DNA of 64,000 nt from Solea solea (taxonomy: Eukaryota; Chordata; Actinopteri; Pleuronectiformes; Soleidae): the NCBI RefSeq assembly GCF_958295425.1, contig NC_081144.1, positions 3,459,739-3,523,738 of the forward strand, in the 5' to 3' direction. The position numbers and the translations under genes were made by a program. Each line of letters starts with the position of its first letter. Position 1 is the first letter of the stretch. The notes beneath the pieces are model-generated. The model was not told where the DNA came from and ran no database searches. It was given only the letters and a program-made list of their open reading frames with translations. This document shows, piece after piece, positions 42,191 to 56,038 of the stretch.

Positions 42191-42895
42191 TATAAGGTAC
42201 ATATAAGGCTTCCATAGTTGCAAATGAAAACATTTTTTGGGGGGGGATTAGAAAATTATTATTATTTATTTTTTTAAAGAGTTAAAACTTGATGTCACTA
42301 TTATTTACATAGTATTTAAAACTAGGTCAAACAATAAAATGAAGCCTTGTCTCACATCTGGACATTTATCGCTGATCATACAAAGAGTTAAAAGACGAGC
42401 TGAACAGAAAAGGATCATCAAGGTTAAAGTTATTATAATTTATAATTCATTATAACTGAATTACATGCTAATCCGTACAATCAAGTTGCTTTTTTCAATG
42501 ACACTTTAATCACTATTCCAAATAGTGCAATTTATGATGAGTTCCATTTACATTGTCAGGGTTCATGCTGATTCAGTGTCACACTTTCCTGACTCAAGCT
42601 GAGGAGACACTGCAAGAAAACATTTTTTGCCCGATTATACCCACGATTCACAGGTGGGCAGAGTCTGCACCAGTCAGCATTAGTTAGGGACAGTTGGCAT
42701 GGTTAGTTAGCACAGAAATCAGCAAGTGTGTGAGGGTAAAAGACCAGACTCCATCAAACATGCTTGGTGGGACACAGGACATAGCACCAGAAGACAAACA
42801 TGACAGGAAGAACTGTCGGTCTTGCAGACACGGTCGCTCTCATGAGAGTTTGATGCGTTCTGTTGGCTTCACTTGGTTTGACAAAATCATGTAGT

Positions 42896-42975
42896 CCAGT
42901 GTTTCCCAAACCTGGTCCTCAGGGACCACTGCCCTGCAAGTTTTAAATGTTGCCCTGCTCCAACACACCGGATTC
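42896..42975 (+). mobile_element. Half of a hAT-like MITE
   Basis: CCAGTGTTTCCCAAACCTGG TCCTC... and CCTGCTCCAACACACCGGAT match the left half of the family at 48847-48959. The right half is missing and unrelated sequence follows. Confidence 0.55.
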
Positions 42976-43079
42976 ACAACAGTCCTTATCTTGAGTTTTT
43001 AGTTCACGTTTCTGGTTTTCTGTTGTCTTTGCTCCCTGTTTTATTTTGAAGTTTTTCCCTGCATGCACCCAGTCCAGTT

Positions 43080-43440
43080 CTGCTTCCTGTCCTGTCCTCC
43101 CTGATCGTCTGCTCCGCCCTAATGTGTTTCACCTGTGTCTTGTTTGTCACACCTGTGGTTGTTTGATTGTCTCCGCCTCCTGAGTGTATTTAAGTCTGTG
43201 TGCCACAGTGTCTGTGTTGGGTCATTTTGGGTTGTTGGTTTACGTGTTAGTTTATGTTTTCATGTGTCACTGCTCCATGTTTGTTTATGTTTTACTCTTT
43301 TTGGGTTTTTTTTTTTCAAATCTGTGTTTGGGTCCTCTGATTTTCACACACTCAGCAAGAGTGTTTTCCAGTCTCAATCCTGGTTCAACTGTGTGGAGCA
43401 TGTTTTATTTGTGTTGGTTTAGGATTTTTCTCATGCAGTG
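43080..43440 (+). repeat. Possible LTR-like retroelement remnant
   Basis: TGTGTTTCACCTGTGTCTTG, then GTCTCCGCCTCCTGAGTGTA and TATTTAAG (a TATA-like word at 43188) resemble fish retrotransposon promoter ends. No paired copy, primer site or coding region was found. Confidence 0.3.
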
Positions 43441-43923
43441 AGGTCATGCAGATTGGGCTTAGGTTAATTTGAGTTAATTCCAGGTCTATGTCCCCACAAA
43501 ATCATCACATGATAAGCAACATAGATACTGATTATGTATGGGTGAGATATTTAACCCTCAGTGGTGACCATTACTCTTCGTCACTCAACACGTTTGATTG
43601 CTGTCTTTTGACAAACTCGAATCCTGCTGCATTTTCAATTTCAATGCTCTGGCGAGAAGGTTTCGGCTAATCTTTATGTAACCACACACCTCCAGGCTCC
43701 TCTAAACTGCAGGTTTACGTCGTTTCATCCTGAGGAGGAAGAGATTATGACTTTTACTTTTACTGAGAGGGCAAGGGAAGCACGAGAAAGCACTGCCCAA
43801 CAAGACACACAAGCAGAATGTTTTACCTGAGAATCACACTAAAGGACAAAATATGAGATATACTTTTGCATCCATGTATCTGCTGTTTGAACAGCCAATG
43901 TTTTGCTGATTATTAGATTATAA

Positions 43924-43967
43924 TGGATGGATGGATGGATGGATGGATGGATGGATGGATGGATGGA
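43924..43967. repeat. (ATGG)n microsatellite
   Basis: About eleven ATGG units. Arrays of this unit often tail fish retroposons, but no body is adjacent here. Confidence 0.95.
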
Positions 43968-44107
43968 GGACTACAAACTAAATTATCACTTTCTATTTAT
44001 TTTGACATCTTATCTCATAGAGCTGGAAAATTTAAAATGACACCTATTTATGGCTCTGTGTCAAAAGTGAGAAAATGTGTTCATATAACTGACATTTTTT
44101 GTATTTT

Positions 44108-44400
44108 ACAGCCCTGCCAACCCAATCCAATCCAGCTTTATTTGTAAAGCACTTTAACCAAAGTGAGTGCTGTACAGATTATAAATAAAAGGCATGTGAA
44201 GTGATAAGATGCATCGAAAACAGCTAAATTAAATGAAAAGACATAAAAATGTGGATAAAACAAACAATAAACCACAATAAAAACAGATCAAATAAAGTTT
44301 AAATAGAAATAGCATTAACAACTTAAACAGTGTCAAAGGCCAATGAAAATAGATGAGTTTTAAGGATTAAAAAAGAGATTAAAAAGTGTATCTTCAATTC
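44108..44400 (+). repeat. Interspersed repeat, 'CAGCTTTATTTGTAAAGCAC' family
   Basis: CAATCCAATCCAGCTTTATT and GTAAAGCACTTTAACCAAAG followed by GAGTGCTGTACAG are characteristic of a common fish retroposon tail; the AT-rich remainder is consistent with it. Confidence 0.45.
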
Positions 44401-45780
44401 TAAGTCAATACAGTATCCATCCCAAAAGTAGAAAACATCATTTGTGATGTCAAAAGTCACACATGCCAAAGATGTCTGGCATTACATTCTGTCAGAAATG
44501 GCAGTTAACAAGACAACGCATCATCCTGGCTCCTCTTCCACTGGCCTGGGAACCTGTTGCCAAGGTGTCGACCTGTGATTAAGACTCCAGTAAATCTTCC
44601 CACCCAGGGAGCCTCTGAGACGCGTTACACCTCGGGTCAATCCGCTGCTGCAGGGATAAGAGCCACGTTTCCCCCTCTCAATCTGATCCACGGGCCTGAA
44701 TCTCATGCTCAGAACTCTTATCTGACCTTCTCTCAGGTCAGACTGGAGAAAAAAACAGGGTTCAGTTTGATTTGAACCTGCAGTGCAATCCCATCTTTTC
44801 ACACAGGTGGAACATTAGGGATTATGGTGCAATATCTGCTCAAGTGTGATGAGATGACACCCAGGTTGAGCTATCATGTGCTTCACATTGACAGGCAACC
44901 TTACATACCTTCTCTCATTCTCCTCTTAGGCAAATTCCTCTCTCACTCTTTTTCTCTGTCTTTCGATGTTTCCCAACAACCCCCACACCACACACACACA
45001 CACACTCTTTTTCCTTTTACACCTATGTGGAGATAAACACAATTATCTCGCTCTGTACATGTTGTACATCTGTATCTAGGGTGTTTCACTTGTACGTTGG
45101 TGTACAAGTCAAAGCTGTAATTTATAAATATAATAAAATGTCCATTAGATTAGAACCATATCAGCAATTTACATGACAGTTCACTTGGGAAAGGTGGACA
45201 TACAACAGCATCATAGCGCTAGTAAAGCGGCATGGCTGCAGATTAAAGCTTCTTTGAAATTGGGTATTGAAGCGATGGGAGTGCAGTGTTTTGGGAGACA
45301 GACACTGGGTGCTCGAGATGAGTCAATACTAATAGTTTCGTCTGATAATCACTGGATCGGATATTGCAAAAAAAGCAGAGATGGTAAAAATGTGAGCTTT
45401 TAATGTCGTCTTTATGGGAGTAAAAGATTTGGGTAAGAACAATTGGCCGGTTCTGACTAAATGGCATCAGGTCAAATGTATTAACAGCTTAGTATTATAT
45501 AATATATAAACTAACTGTACTGGACTGAATCAGTATCACTTTGGTGTCACACAAGGAAAATATCAATATCTGCCATGGCCCAAAACAAAGTTTATTTGTG
45601 AGCAGTGCAACTATAGTGCTTTTCATCACATTTCATATATTGATAATGATATTGCATTACCTGCAATATCTTTCATCCATTGGTAAAATAATAACACCAG
45701 GGTCTTTCATTTTACCTTTTTAGTAAACTCCAAATTCTCAAAATATATCTGTTATCTTCCAATGCTGCTTAAGTGTCATA

Positions 45781-45791
45781 TAATAATGATG

Positions 45792-45828
<37 letters not shown>

Positions 45829-46020
45829 TCCATCCATCTTCTACCGCTTTATCCTCTACATGAGGGTCACGGGGGGCGCTGGTGCCAATCTCAGCTGACA
45901 TATAGGGCGTAAAGTGGCGTACACCCTGGACAGATCACCAGTCCATCACAGGGACACATAGAGACAACCATCCACTCTCACACTCACACCTACGACTCTA
46001 TTTACAGTGTCCAATTTAGT
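45781..46020 (-). mobile_element. (AAT)n array and reverse copy of the tRNA-related retroposon
   Basis: The (AAT)n array (45781-45825) abuts CATCCATCTTCTACCGCTTT ATCC..., the reversed tail. GACAGATCACCAGTCCATCA and CTCACACTCACACCTACGAC follow, reverse complement of the body seen at 30962 and 35200. Confidence 0.6.
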
Positions 46021-48739
46021 TCTACAGTATTAAAACTTCCTGTGATGCAGGGAACTGCCCCCACAAACTGACCAGTAACACTGCAGTGCATCATGTGACC
46101 CAGCCAGTCTTACTGAGCATCAGGAGGTTGGAGGTGGAGTGTGTGCAGCCTGCAGCCTGCGAGCTACTGTACAAAGTAGTTGAGCCTCATCTAATGATGC
46201 ATACTTCCCCCCGTTTATGGGAGCCAGAGAAGAAGGAGCTCTAGCCTGTGCTTGTCTGCCGCTGAGAATGCCCATTAACGCTCCTTTCCCCCTCAGGTGA
46301 TGACCACCTGAGCTATCAAAGACTAGTATGTCTGTAACACCACCACGATCCTCCTCCTCCTCCTCCTCCTCCTCCTCACATCACACTCCATCCTCTTCTC
46401 CAACCTCCACCCAAACACATGCTGTACAGTCTACAGGGTTGTTTAAAAATCCAAAAGTGGCATTTTAAGAGCCAATCGGTTTTGTAGAACATCGTCAGTG
46501 TCGTCGTTAGATTTACAGTAACACAGGTGCAACTTTCTCATTCACATTACATTACAAGTGATCATTTCAAGTGTTTTTACATATAAATCAAGCTCAAAAG
46601 GATCAGTTCTATGAAATTAGTAGTGGAACATACTATAATAACTTGGTTTTGTGAGTTTAATATTTAATTAATATTTGGCCAGTTTTTTCTTTTCATATTT
46701 TATCAGATAAATACTTTTTCTTGTCATAATCTGAGGACAGCTGTGTGTTTTTACAGATAATAAGGGTGATTTATTTGTTTTTGACATTCAATTATTAAGG
46801 ACCTTAAAGCTAACAGATACAGGGAAACTTAAGTTAAGTTAAATTGTTGTTTTGACATAATCTCTGCTGTCTGTTTTGACAGAGCCAAGCTTCTACTACG
46901 TGCATCACAAATGCCCATTGTTTGTATAATGTGCCCGTGACGTTGAAAAAGGGTTAAATACCTGTGGTAAACTCTTGGATGAGAAGTGAAATATCTTCAA
47001 CAAGTCCATGTCTATTTCTACACTTCTGAGGACACAGTCGACTCTGAAGCTTGTCAAGCTGTCAACAATCGCAAAAGAAAAAGAAAAAAAACACACAGAC
47101 ATGCGAGTTTGACATCGTGTTCATTCTTTCATTATTTCTGGGTGAAGTTGATCCTTTCGTGTGCGGTTCCATTGACTTAATTGGCCTCTTGCGATCCTCG
47201 CGATCCTCACTGTGCACGGTCTTGTGTTGTCAGGTACAAACATCTCCACTGAAGCCCATCATGTTGTTGTGGTCTGAATGACTTCATCGTCATCATCATC
47301 ATCATCACTTACCAGTGAATAGAGGGGAAAACGTCACCTATTCATTTTCCTCGCCCAGAGTATCTTTGATGCCGCACATCAAACGGGGAATTAGTTTGAC
47401 AGCAGCAGAAGACGCAATAATAGTAGGGACAATGAAGTTGATTACAAAGTCTCCTTAACAACCACTTCAATAAAAACATAAAACATGAATGTATAACTGT
47501 GTGTCCTTTAATTCTCCTCAAGCCCCTTCTCCTTCATCCAAGACATTTCGGCACTTCCTGTTGTCCTGTTCCTGGTGTCCCTTACCCCCCATAACAGATG
47601 TGTGTGTGTGTGTCATAACCCTGTCTCAGATTGGATGCGTGATTCACTGTCCCTGAAACACAGCACCACCTAATCTTGAAGAGCAGATAAAGCTAATTAG
47701 GGGAAAGAGACATCCATCACAGCTGCAGGGCTTGTTCTACATTGTACATACCAAGAGTGGCATCTCTGCAGTCACTGGGTGTGTTTGAGAGATCAAGTCA
47801 ATCACACACACACACACACACACACACGTAGCTATTATTATGAGTTATGTCAGCGGGGAAACGTCTCAGAGCAGAAGAGTACTGAGCTTTATTTTATTTA
47901 TGATATTTCAGGGAGTAACTGGTTAGCAGTAACTTCTAAACTCGCAAACTGAGAGACGAGCTAAAATTAGAGCAGAATTCATAATCTCTCTTTTTGTTGC
48001 GGTGACCTTTAACGGTATAACTCACGCGAGAAAAACAGAAAACTGGCACGCAGCTCTGTCTGGATGTGCAACCTGCATTAATACAACTGTCAGGGAGACA
48101 CTCACGCCCTTTCCGATGATTACAGGAGGTCACGGAGGGTCATGCACCTCTGACCCAGAGCAGCAGTCTCACTTTATGACGCCTCTTAACTCCTATTTTG
48201 TCATATTTTTTTTATAATTTAATCTCTTCAGAATTCACTGCACCTTCTGTCTTTGTTTTTTTTTTAAAAAAGGTTATTGTGTCGTACAAGATACTACTGT
48301 TGTCCTGGAGGACTGCCAAATATTTCAGGGCGCAGGGCCGCATTCATCCTCTAGGTGGGGGTGTGACTCTTTGTCTTGCACACACCGACACAGAAAGTGC
48401 AGTAAAAAGCTGCTCCAACTGTGTAGTTTACACATAAATATGATATCATAATTTAAACACATGGTAAACGCTTCCATTAGGCGTCGTTAAGTGTGCATGC
48501 GTCACAGCGAGAGGTGCTGATGGACGACGATCATGCTCATTTCATGAGCCCAAGGTGTGAGGAGGTATGTAAATGCTTGTATGTTTACGGCGTGACGTGT
48601 CCCGACAGGAGTGGATTATTGGATTATATACTTTTACAACTTCACTTGGGGAATTGGGGAACAAGTTTGTCGAGTGGCGAATGCTGAGAAATGATTACAA
48701 AACAAATCACACACACTGGTGCAGGTTTGTGCAGCTACT
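46021..48739. other. Intergenic region
   Basis: No gene is visible. (TCC)n lies at 46348-46377, (ATC)n near 47288-47309 and (AC)n at 47805-47827. The rest is AT-rich unique sequence. Confidence 0.45.
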
Positions 48740-49570
48740 CTTCACGGGACACCAAATTGACCTTTATTCATTTTGGCTAAAGCCTAAATTAAGTGTTAAC
48801 CCTAAACTTGACCTTGACCAGTTAATGCCTTAACCTGACCCTGAACCCAGGGTTTCTTAAACTCCCTGCTTCAACACACCTGATTCAAATAAACGGGTTG
48901 TTATCAATGCTGTGTTGGAGCAGGGAACCATCCTCAGGACCAGGACTGAGAAACCCTGGTGTAATCTAACCACAATTCAATTCTTAACACGAAACCAGTT
49001 CCTCGGAAATGAAGTTCTGCTTCATTACGTCCATGAGGACAACTGGTCCTGACAAGGTCAGGGTTTACCCTTCATAACCCTAACCCTCATAGACATAATG
49101 CATTCCCGAGCCCCTAACCCTAACCTTCACCATCAGAACTAAATGCCTAACCCTAACCCTAAAACCAGGTCTTAAGTCCCCCCAAAAAGCCCTTTAAAGA
49201 AGTGAGGACCAGTCAAAATGTCCTCACTTTGCCAAAATGTCCTCACTCCCTCTGGTTTATACGATTGTTGGTCCTCACAAAGCGACACAAACAACAACAC
49301 ACACACACACAGTCTGGTTTCCATGACTTCAGAGGACATTGCATTGACTTACATTCATTTCTTGGAGACTTACTCTGAGTTTAGTCATAATTATGACTGA
49401 CGCCTAATCCCAATCCTGATCCTAACCTGATCCTGACCTCAGCCTAACCTTAAAAACATGTCTTCACCTTAAAATGTAGTCATTTACACTTAAAGGACTT
49501 GCTTTCTGTCCCCTAATGTTAGTGTGTAGAGAGATTTAGGTCCTCACGACATTAGTAATACCTGCACAAC
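48740..49570 (-). repeat. Interspersed repeat, longest copy of the family at 7541
   Basis: It has irregular CCTAACCCTAACCCTAA runs, CCAGGTCTTAAGTCCCCCCA, AAAAAGCCCTTTAAAGAAGT and repeated CAAAATGTCCTCAC. Internal duplication is likely, since the TAACC block occurs two to three times. It is interrupted by a hAT-like MITE at 48847-48959. Confidence 0.6.
48847..48959. mobile_element. hAT-like MITE nested in another repeat
   Basis: CCAGGGTTTCTTAAACTCC at the left and CTGAGAAACCCTGG at the right are inverted. The interior has CAACACACCTGATTCAAAT and GTGTTGGAGCAGGGAAC, as in the copies at 646 and 42896. Confidence 0.65.
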
Positions 49571-50419
49571 ACACACCTCCACAATAATACTCACAAAAAC
49601 ACTCGTCTTTATACACAATATTTTACTAAAATACTTAAGAATTCAGCATAAAAAAATATGATACATCCATCTATGATGTGTGTGTGTGTGTGTGTGTGTG
49701 TGTGATTACAGGGATATAAAAAATACACCATAGGCTCTGTAATGGAATCTCTTTAAAAACAACGGCAGACATTTTGTCAGGTGATCGGAAGAAAAGCACA
49801 AGTGTAAAAAAGACAAGAAAAGAAAAGAAGAAGAAAATCAAGGTAACGATGGCTGAGTTCCATTTGGCTTCCTCACACTTTCGTTCCTGACGAAGTGAAC
49901 GGAGCCATCATTAGCGTGATCTGTGACACGTGTGCGTTTCCTGCCAAAACACGCCAAAATGGCTGCTGTGGAAACGTCCTAGTTCTCTTCTTAAATTAAT
50001 GAATCATCTGATAACAGAACGATGACAGGAGATACATAACATATTCATACTCTCGCCTGGTTAAGATAATAAATATCTTTGATTTCTACACGTTTTTATG
50101 ATGTTTCGAATGTAAGGAATGTGTTTTCTCAGCCAAGGATATTAACAACTACAATTATCTGCAATTTCAAGTATGAAAGTGGGAAATAAAAAGACAGAAA
50201 TTATTAAAAAAAAACCAGTCGCAGTGAAAACATAGCAATACATTCATATTACTACTCTACAGCAAAGTGTTTATATTCATTTCAGCCGCACATACAGTAA
50301 GTGAGATTAACTAAACGGCAGACAGTGGCATTATCTGGTTTATCTGGTGACATTGTTACAGAGTGGTCTGAAAGAGTCCTGTACTCGGGTCCATAGTGGC
50401 CACAGTTTGGCTCCGGCTG
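49571..50419 (-). other. fbln2 3' flank / probable 3' UTR
   Basis: AT-rich sequence with (GT)n at 49678-49704. No canonical minus-strand AATAAA was found within the first 700 bases past the stop, so the poly(A) site is undetermined. Confidence 0.4.
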
Positions 50420-50777
50420 TTAAAGCGAGTTGGCCGTGATGAAAACGTAGATCCTGGCCTGGAACGTGGTGAACGTCCCCTGCCTCCACAGCTTCATCTC
50501 CACGTTCAGGAGGAAGTCCCTCGGACGCTCCACCTGCCGCTGCAGGTACACGGCGCCCGTGTAGGCGTTCAGCTTGCGGGTGCTGAAGTAGTTCTCCTCG
50601 TTGCCGTGCGTGACGCTGACGATGACGTTGTCCCCGGAGTAGGCGGGCGACGGGCCGATGCGGAAGATCTGCGCGGGGATGATGATGTTGGACTGGAAGC
50701 TGAGGTAGTAGTAGGTGATTCTCAGCGGCGAGTTTTGACACTCCAGGTAGTTTGGGCAAGTGATCCGCTCACAGCGC
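50420..50777 (-). CDS. fbln2: fbln2 terminal exon: fibulin-type C-terminal module
   Basis: The acceptor is AATGCAG. It encodes [20 protein letters not shown], then [20 protein letters not shown] and [14 protein letters not shown], ending FITANSL with TAA at 50422-50420. This module is shared by all fibulins and mediates elastogenic and matrix contacts. Confidence 0.95.
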
Positions 50778-53700
50778 CTGCATTTCAAACAATAAGTCAT
50801 TTAGATTTTAGATTTACTTTACCATGATCATTTTATCTGCATGATCTCCCCGTGTGTGTTTGTGTGTGTGGGTTTACTCTGGGTTCCTTGAGTTTCCTCC
50901 CACAGTCCAAAAATATACAGATTTGTTGATTAGGCAAATTGGACACTCTATTTATTGATCATAGGAGTGAGTGTGAGAGTGAATATTTGTTTGTGTCTAT
51001 GTGGCCCTGTGATGGACTAGAGCTGAAACAATTACTTTATTAATCAATTACTAAATTAATTGTCAACTATTTTGATCATTGATTAATCGCTTTGAAGCTT
51101 TTTTCATGATTAAAACAAGATTTCGGATCGTTTTAGCTTCTTAAATGTGAATATTTTCTCAATTTCTTTGCTCCAGAAATCATTAAAAGTGAATCATTTT
51201 GGTTTGTGGACAAAACAAGACATTTGAGAACATCATCATTTCCAACATGAACATTTTTGAACGTTTCTGACATTGCATGGACCAAACGATTACTCGATTA
51301 ATTGAGAAAATAATCAACAGATACTTCAACATTTGCCTGTGAACAAGAAATAAAACATTATGGAAGAAAAATTTCTCCAAAATGAAATTTGTTGAGCAGA
51401 TACAAACTGAGTGACACCAGAAGTAAAATGACCCATGTAAACGTCCTAATAGCCTAATATTAATCACAAAAAAATCTGGTTGAATATGAGTCATATCATA
51501 GATCATATGGCGTTTCTAAAATGATGTCGTTAACAGTGTTTGAGGCAAAGTTGGTCATAGCAGTTTGAGATCATAACTCTGTCCCCTTTACAAGAAATAA
51601 AGTTAGTTACTTGGTTAATAGCGCTATAACAGTGCACTGCTATCATGACTAGGTCTCAACCCTTTCTGGTACACTCAGTTCTTGGTCTCAACTTGTCCCT
51701 AAAAGTACTTGACTTGGTCTCAATCCCATGAGTTTGAGACCAAAGATGTCCTCATACCACCAAATGTCAACAGATCTGTTCTGGTGCGTCGTTTTAAAGG
51801 AACTTAACCCTGACCAGGTGCTCTTTAACTACACAGGTGATGAGGTTTAACCATGTCATAACCAGGAACTGGTTCATCAACCGTTTTCCCGCCAAAAGCA
51901 GCAGAAGATGATCAAATGCAACATGTTAACGGAGATGTACAATCAGCTTGGGGGTGGGGGGGGGGTTAATGTATCATCTTGACTCACGTGTCAGACACTT
52001 TGCGGTAGTTGGGCGGACAGCTGAGGGACAGGCAGCGGTAACTTCCTTGGATGTTGTAGCAGGTCTCGGCGAGGCTGCAGTTATGGGCCCCTGTGGTGCA
52101 CTCGTCCATATCTGAAACACACAAGTGTCGCTTTACTACCTGGAGAGGAGGAGACGATGCGTCTGTCGCAATAGTGGTCCCACAGGGACTAGAACTTTTT
52201 TTTAACCCGAGTAAAAAAATGAAAATGACTGAGACGAGATTTTCTTTGGGCCAATAAAGTTTTATAGTCTGTGTAATTACTGCGCGTCTGTAAAAGAACC
52301 AATTATATTTAACTGAGCACGATTACTATTCTCTCTATGTGAAGTTAAATCTCTGTTTGTTTGTTTTTAAACCAGAGCTCACTTAGGTACATTCTCCAGA
52401 GGGCGTCTGTGTGTGTGTGTGTGTGTGTGTGTGTTCACCTCGGCAAGAGCGTCCATTCGGCGACATGGTGTAGCCAGATTCTGGACATTCACACTGGTAG
52501 CTGCCAGGAGCGTTCACACACTTGTACGTGCAGAGGTGGCCGATGCTCTGGGTGCACTCGTCGATGTCTGGGAAGGAAAAAGGAAGGAAGGAAGAGAATC
52601 CTGTAAAACAAACTCAGGAACACGTTATGTGACGCGTGACGGAGCAAACCACACACCGTCGCAGGTGTGCCCGTCCTCCCTGAGGTAGTAGCCCTGTCTG
52701 CAGTAGCACTGGTACGAGCCGTAGACGTTGGCACACTCCTGACCGCACGGGTTGGTCAGACACTCGTTCACATCTGGAGAGGAAAAGGTTAAGAGCTCGT
52801 CAGTGTCACGGCTCATCGGGTTTTCACTGGTTTCAAACTGACACATAAACAACATGTTGTTATTAAGACAATTATTTTTTATTTTACTGGTTTAAGCTCC
52901 GGGGCATGGCATGATACGCGGTTTGATACGGTCGTGCATCTTGGGCAACAAGTCAAGGAACTTGCAATATTCACGCACACACACACACACACTCACACGC
53001 AAGCCTGGTTAAAGGGGGTGGAGTGGCTCAGTGGTTAAGACACCATCAGGGTCGCAATGGTTGCAAGTTTGACTCCACCCCTGGCTGATTGTACTCAATT
53101 CCATTGTAAGTCGCTTTGGATAAAAGCGTCTGCTAAATGACATGTAATGTAATAATGTAAAAAGAAAACACACTCACACCCACAGGCATATTTTTCATGT
53201 GCAAATTCAGAAAAAATACAATGACATGCATCAACACGCTCACATGGGACACACACACACACACACCTTCACAGGTCTTGCCATCACTGGATAAGCGGAA
53301 GCCCGGGGTGCATGAGCACTGATAGGAGCCCAGAGTGTTCTCGCAGGTCTGAGCACACAGTCGACTCGGGTAACGCCAACACTCGTTTATATCTGAGAGG
53401 AAGAAACAGCGTCGTTACATCTCTGTGTCTGACATTGTCCAACAAGTGCACGTGTGTGTGTTTTTCTGTTGGTTGTTGTTTTTTTTACCCTCTCCAAGGG
53501 TCGGAGTATAGAACGTAGATTAAGTGAATCCAAATGAGGCAAAACTGTCATTCGTGAATGTGTGATATACTAATAAAATTGATCTGATTTAGGTTTGTGT
53601 GTGTGTGTGTGCGTGTGTGTGTGTGCGTGCCTGTGCATGTCTACGAGAGCGAGAGCGATGTGAGCGGAGCAGCTGCCTGCTGATAGTCTAAACACTTGAG

Positions 53701-55638
53701 TGGAGTCCATTATTATGAGAGTCACAACACAGTGAATCACAAACACAGGGAGCAGCGGCAAGAGCGGCAGGAGCAAGAGCGGCAGGAGCAAGAGCGGCAG
53801 GAACAGGGCTCTCTGCTGCAGGAGTGTGTGATTGGTGGCCCTGCATTTCAGCAGCAGCAGCAGCTCTCACGCCACAGAATAACAAACAGGAGAGAGTGGG
53901 CAGACAAAGACGAGTGGTGTCTGTACAGTGAGTGAGTTAAAGTGAGGAAAGTGACGACACCAGGGGCCAAAGGAATGACGTGCAAGGCAGAGAGGAGCAA
54001 CGATAAAGGAACAAAAGGAAACTAAATCTCTCATTTCTGAGATTCACAGAAATGTTTGCAATCTAATGCATAATATTCACAATTTCAATTGAAAACTAAA
54101 TCAATTTACATTATTTGGGGACGTCACATCGTCTCAAAGAGGTGGATTTTTCTACAGCAGCCCAAATGGACCAAAATAATGTATTTCTCATGACCCCTGA
54201 GTTACTCCAGGATCTTTTTGTTGTTGTGTTGTTCTTTGTGTATTTAACCATTGGATTTTAGTTTCTTTTCTTTCTTGTTTTCCTTGTGTCTTGTTAAGTT
54301 TCCTCTTTTATTGTGTAGTTCTTGCATGTACATGTAACTTGTTCAGTTTACACTATTTGAACATCTGTTTTTGAAACCTCGAGATTTGCCATTTTCTAAA
54401 CTGGCGATTCACAGACGTCGCCTGCAACCAGGAAACCAGCACACGGGTGTTGTACTGGCAAATGTGCGACGGGAGTATTAGGGCCACACATTTTTTGCCC
54501 TGAAGTGATTCATCTCGACACGTTGAGATTAAACTCGAAATTTTCGAGAATAATGTTTGAATGTCATGTTAAGATTTAAAAGTCCAGGGTACCGCAGCTC
54601 TCGTGGATGGACGACAAATGACTTGATTTCTTCGTCACTAAAGAGAGAGAGACTTTACATCATTGATATTTTACCACTTCCAGTCAAGAGAAGAGTTTCA
54701 GCAAGTCAGAACTGGACTCTTTCATGTGTTTTAAATGTGTAACTGTGGAATGTTTCGTATTTGCTATATCTTGGCCAAGACACTCTTGAAAAAGAGGTTC
54801 TTGAGATTGTTTGTTTTTCTTCATGCGTCGTACAAATGTCTCACTAAATCAACCTTTTTTTCCTCAGTTCACAAAGTTGACATCATGTGCTGTTGGAGAG
54901 CATCAAGGAAAATGTTTAAAAACGTTATGAATCAGATGAGAAGTGGGCTGAACACACTTCCACTCAAACAGAGTTCTATTTACAACCAGCAAAGTCGCCC
55001 CCCGGTGGCTATTCAATGAATTGGCGAACTCAGCCTGCAAAGTGAAATACGCGGTCCATGTTTGAAGGCCACCGTAGTTCCCTGATGCGTTCCTGTAAGA
55101 GTTTTTAGACTCACTGACATGAATCCTGACATCACTGGACCTTTACTGTGGCTAATGTACTGACATACCTGCACACGTCCTCCTGAACGAGTCGTACTGA
55201 TATCCTGTTTGACATTCACAGCGATACGAGCCGGGCAGATTGTGGCACAGCTGTCCCTCTCCACATCGATGCAGATTACTCTGACACTCGTCCACATCTA
55301 CAAGACACACACATGGATGATAAAGACAAGGAGGGAGGGAGGGAGGGAGGGAACGGAGAAATCAATAAAACTGACAGTGATAAACAGACGTTATTTGTTC
55401 ACGTCATCGTACCGACACAGCGGGCTCCGTCAGGGCTGGCGTGATAGCCGCGGCTGCATATTATCTGTCTCTGGCACACGTAGGACCCTGCTGTGTTGAT
55501 GCAGGTGAATCCTGTGCTGCACGGCTGGACCAAAGCACCGCACTCATCGATGTCTGGTGCAGACACACAGAGAGAAGGAGGGAGGCCGTGAGATAAAGGT
55601 GAAGAAAGACACAAGAAGAGCATGAGACACCAGAGGGC

Positions 55639-55679
<41 letters not shown>

Positions 55680-56002
55680 TCATATCAAAGCAAACTCACA
55701 TCACACAGACGGATAACTTTGTTGTGCGTGTGTGTGTGTGTGTGTGACATTTTCTCCATTTTCCCCATTTCTCAGAGCATTTCTCCGACACTGCTTTTAC
55801 AGTGGTGTCGGCTGCCTCGACATGCCCCAGTTCCTGCCCCTGGGGGCTAATTCCATAGCATCAGTTTGTACTGGAAGAGGACAGAGAATTGGCTTTTATC
55901 CACCCCTCTGCAGCCCCTAACAGAAACCTCTCTGATCTCCTGTCTGTGTGGCATTTAACCCCTCGGTCACTGCAGCGCTGCTCATTCACCTGCACACTGC
56001 CA

Positions 56003-56038
<36 letters not shown>

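Noticed and set aside
43135..43441. Overlapping + strand frames rich in Cys, Val and Phe
   Set aside because: They are translations of T/G-rich sequence in a probable retroelement end.
45173..45403. 76-residue + strand frame near 45173
   Set aside because: It looks mildly protein-like, but I found no motif, splice site or repeat match to support it.
48960..49180. Interstitial telomeric repeat (CCCTAA)n
   Set aside because: Units are irregular and embedded in a longer interspersed repeat that recurs elsewhere in the window.
50340..50759. 139-residue minus-strand frame in another reading of the last fbln2 exon
   Set aside because: The true frame ([12 protein letters not shown] and so on) is unambiguous; this one is offset and Arg/His/Pro-biased.
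50396..50827. 143-residue + strand frame opposite the last fbln2 exon
   Set aside because: It is the antisense shadow of the fibulin C-terminal module.
53021..53080. tRNA gene
   Set aside because: A- and B-box-like words are present, but the sequence cannot fold a full cloverleaf and continues into a SINE tail.
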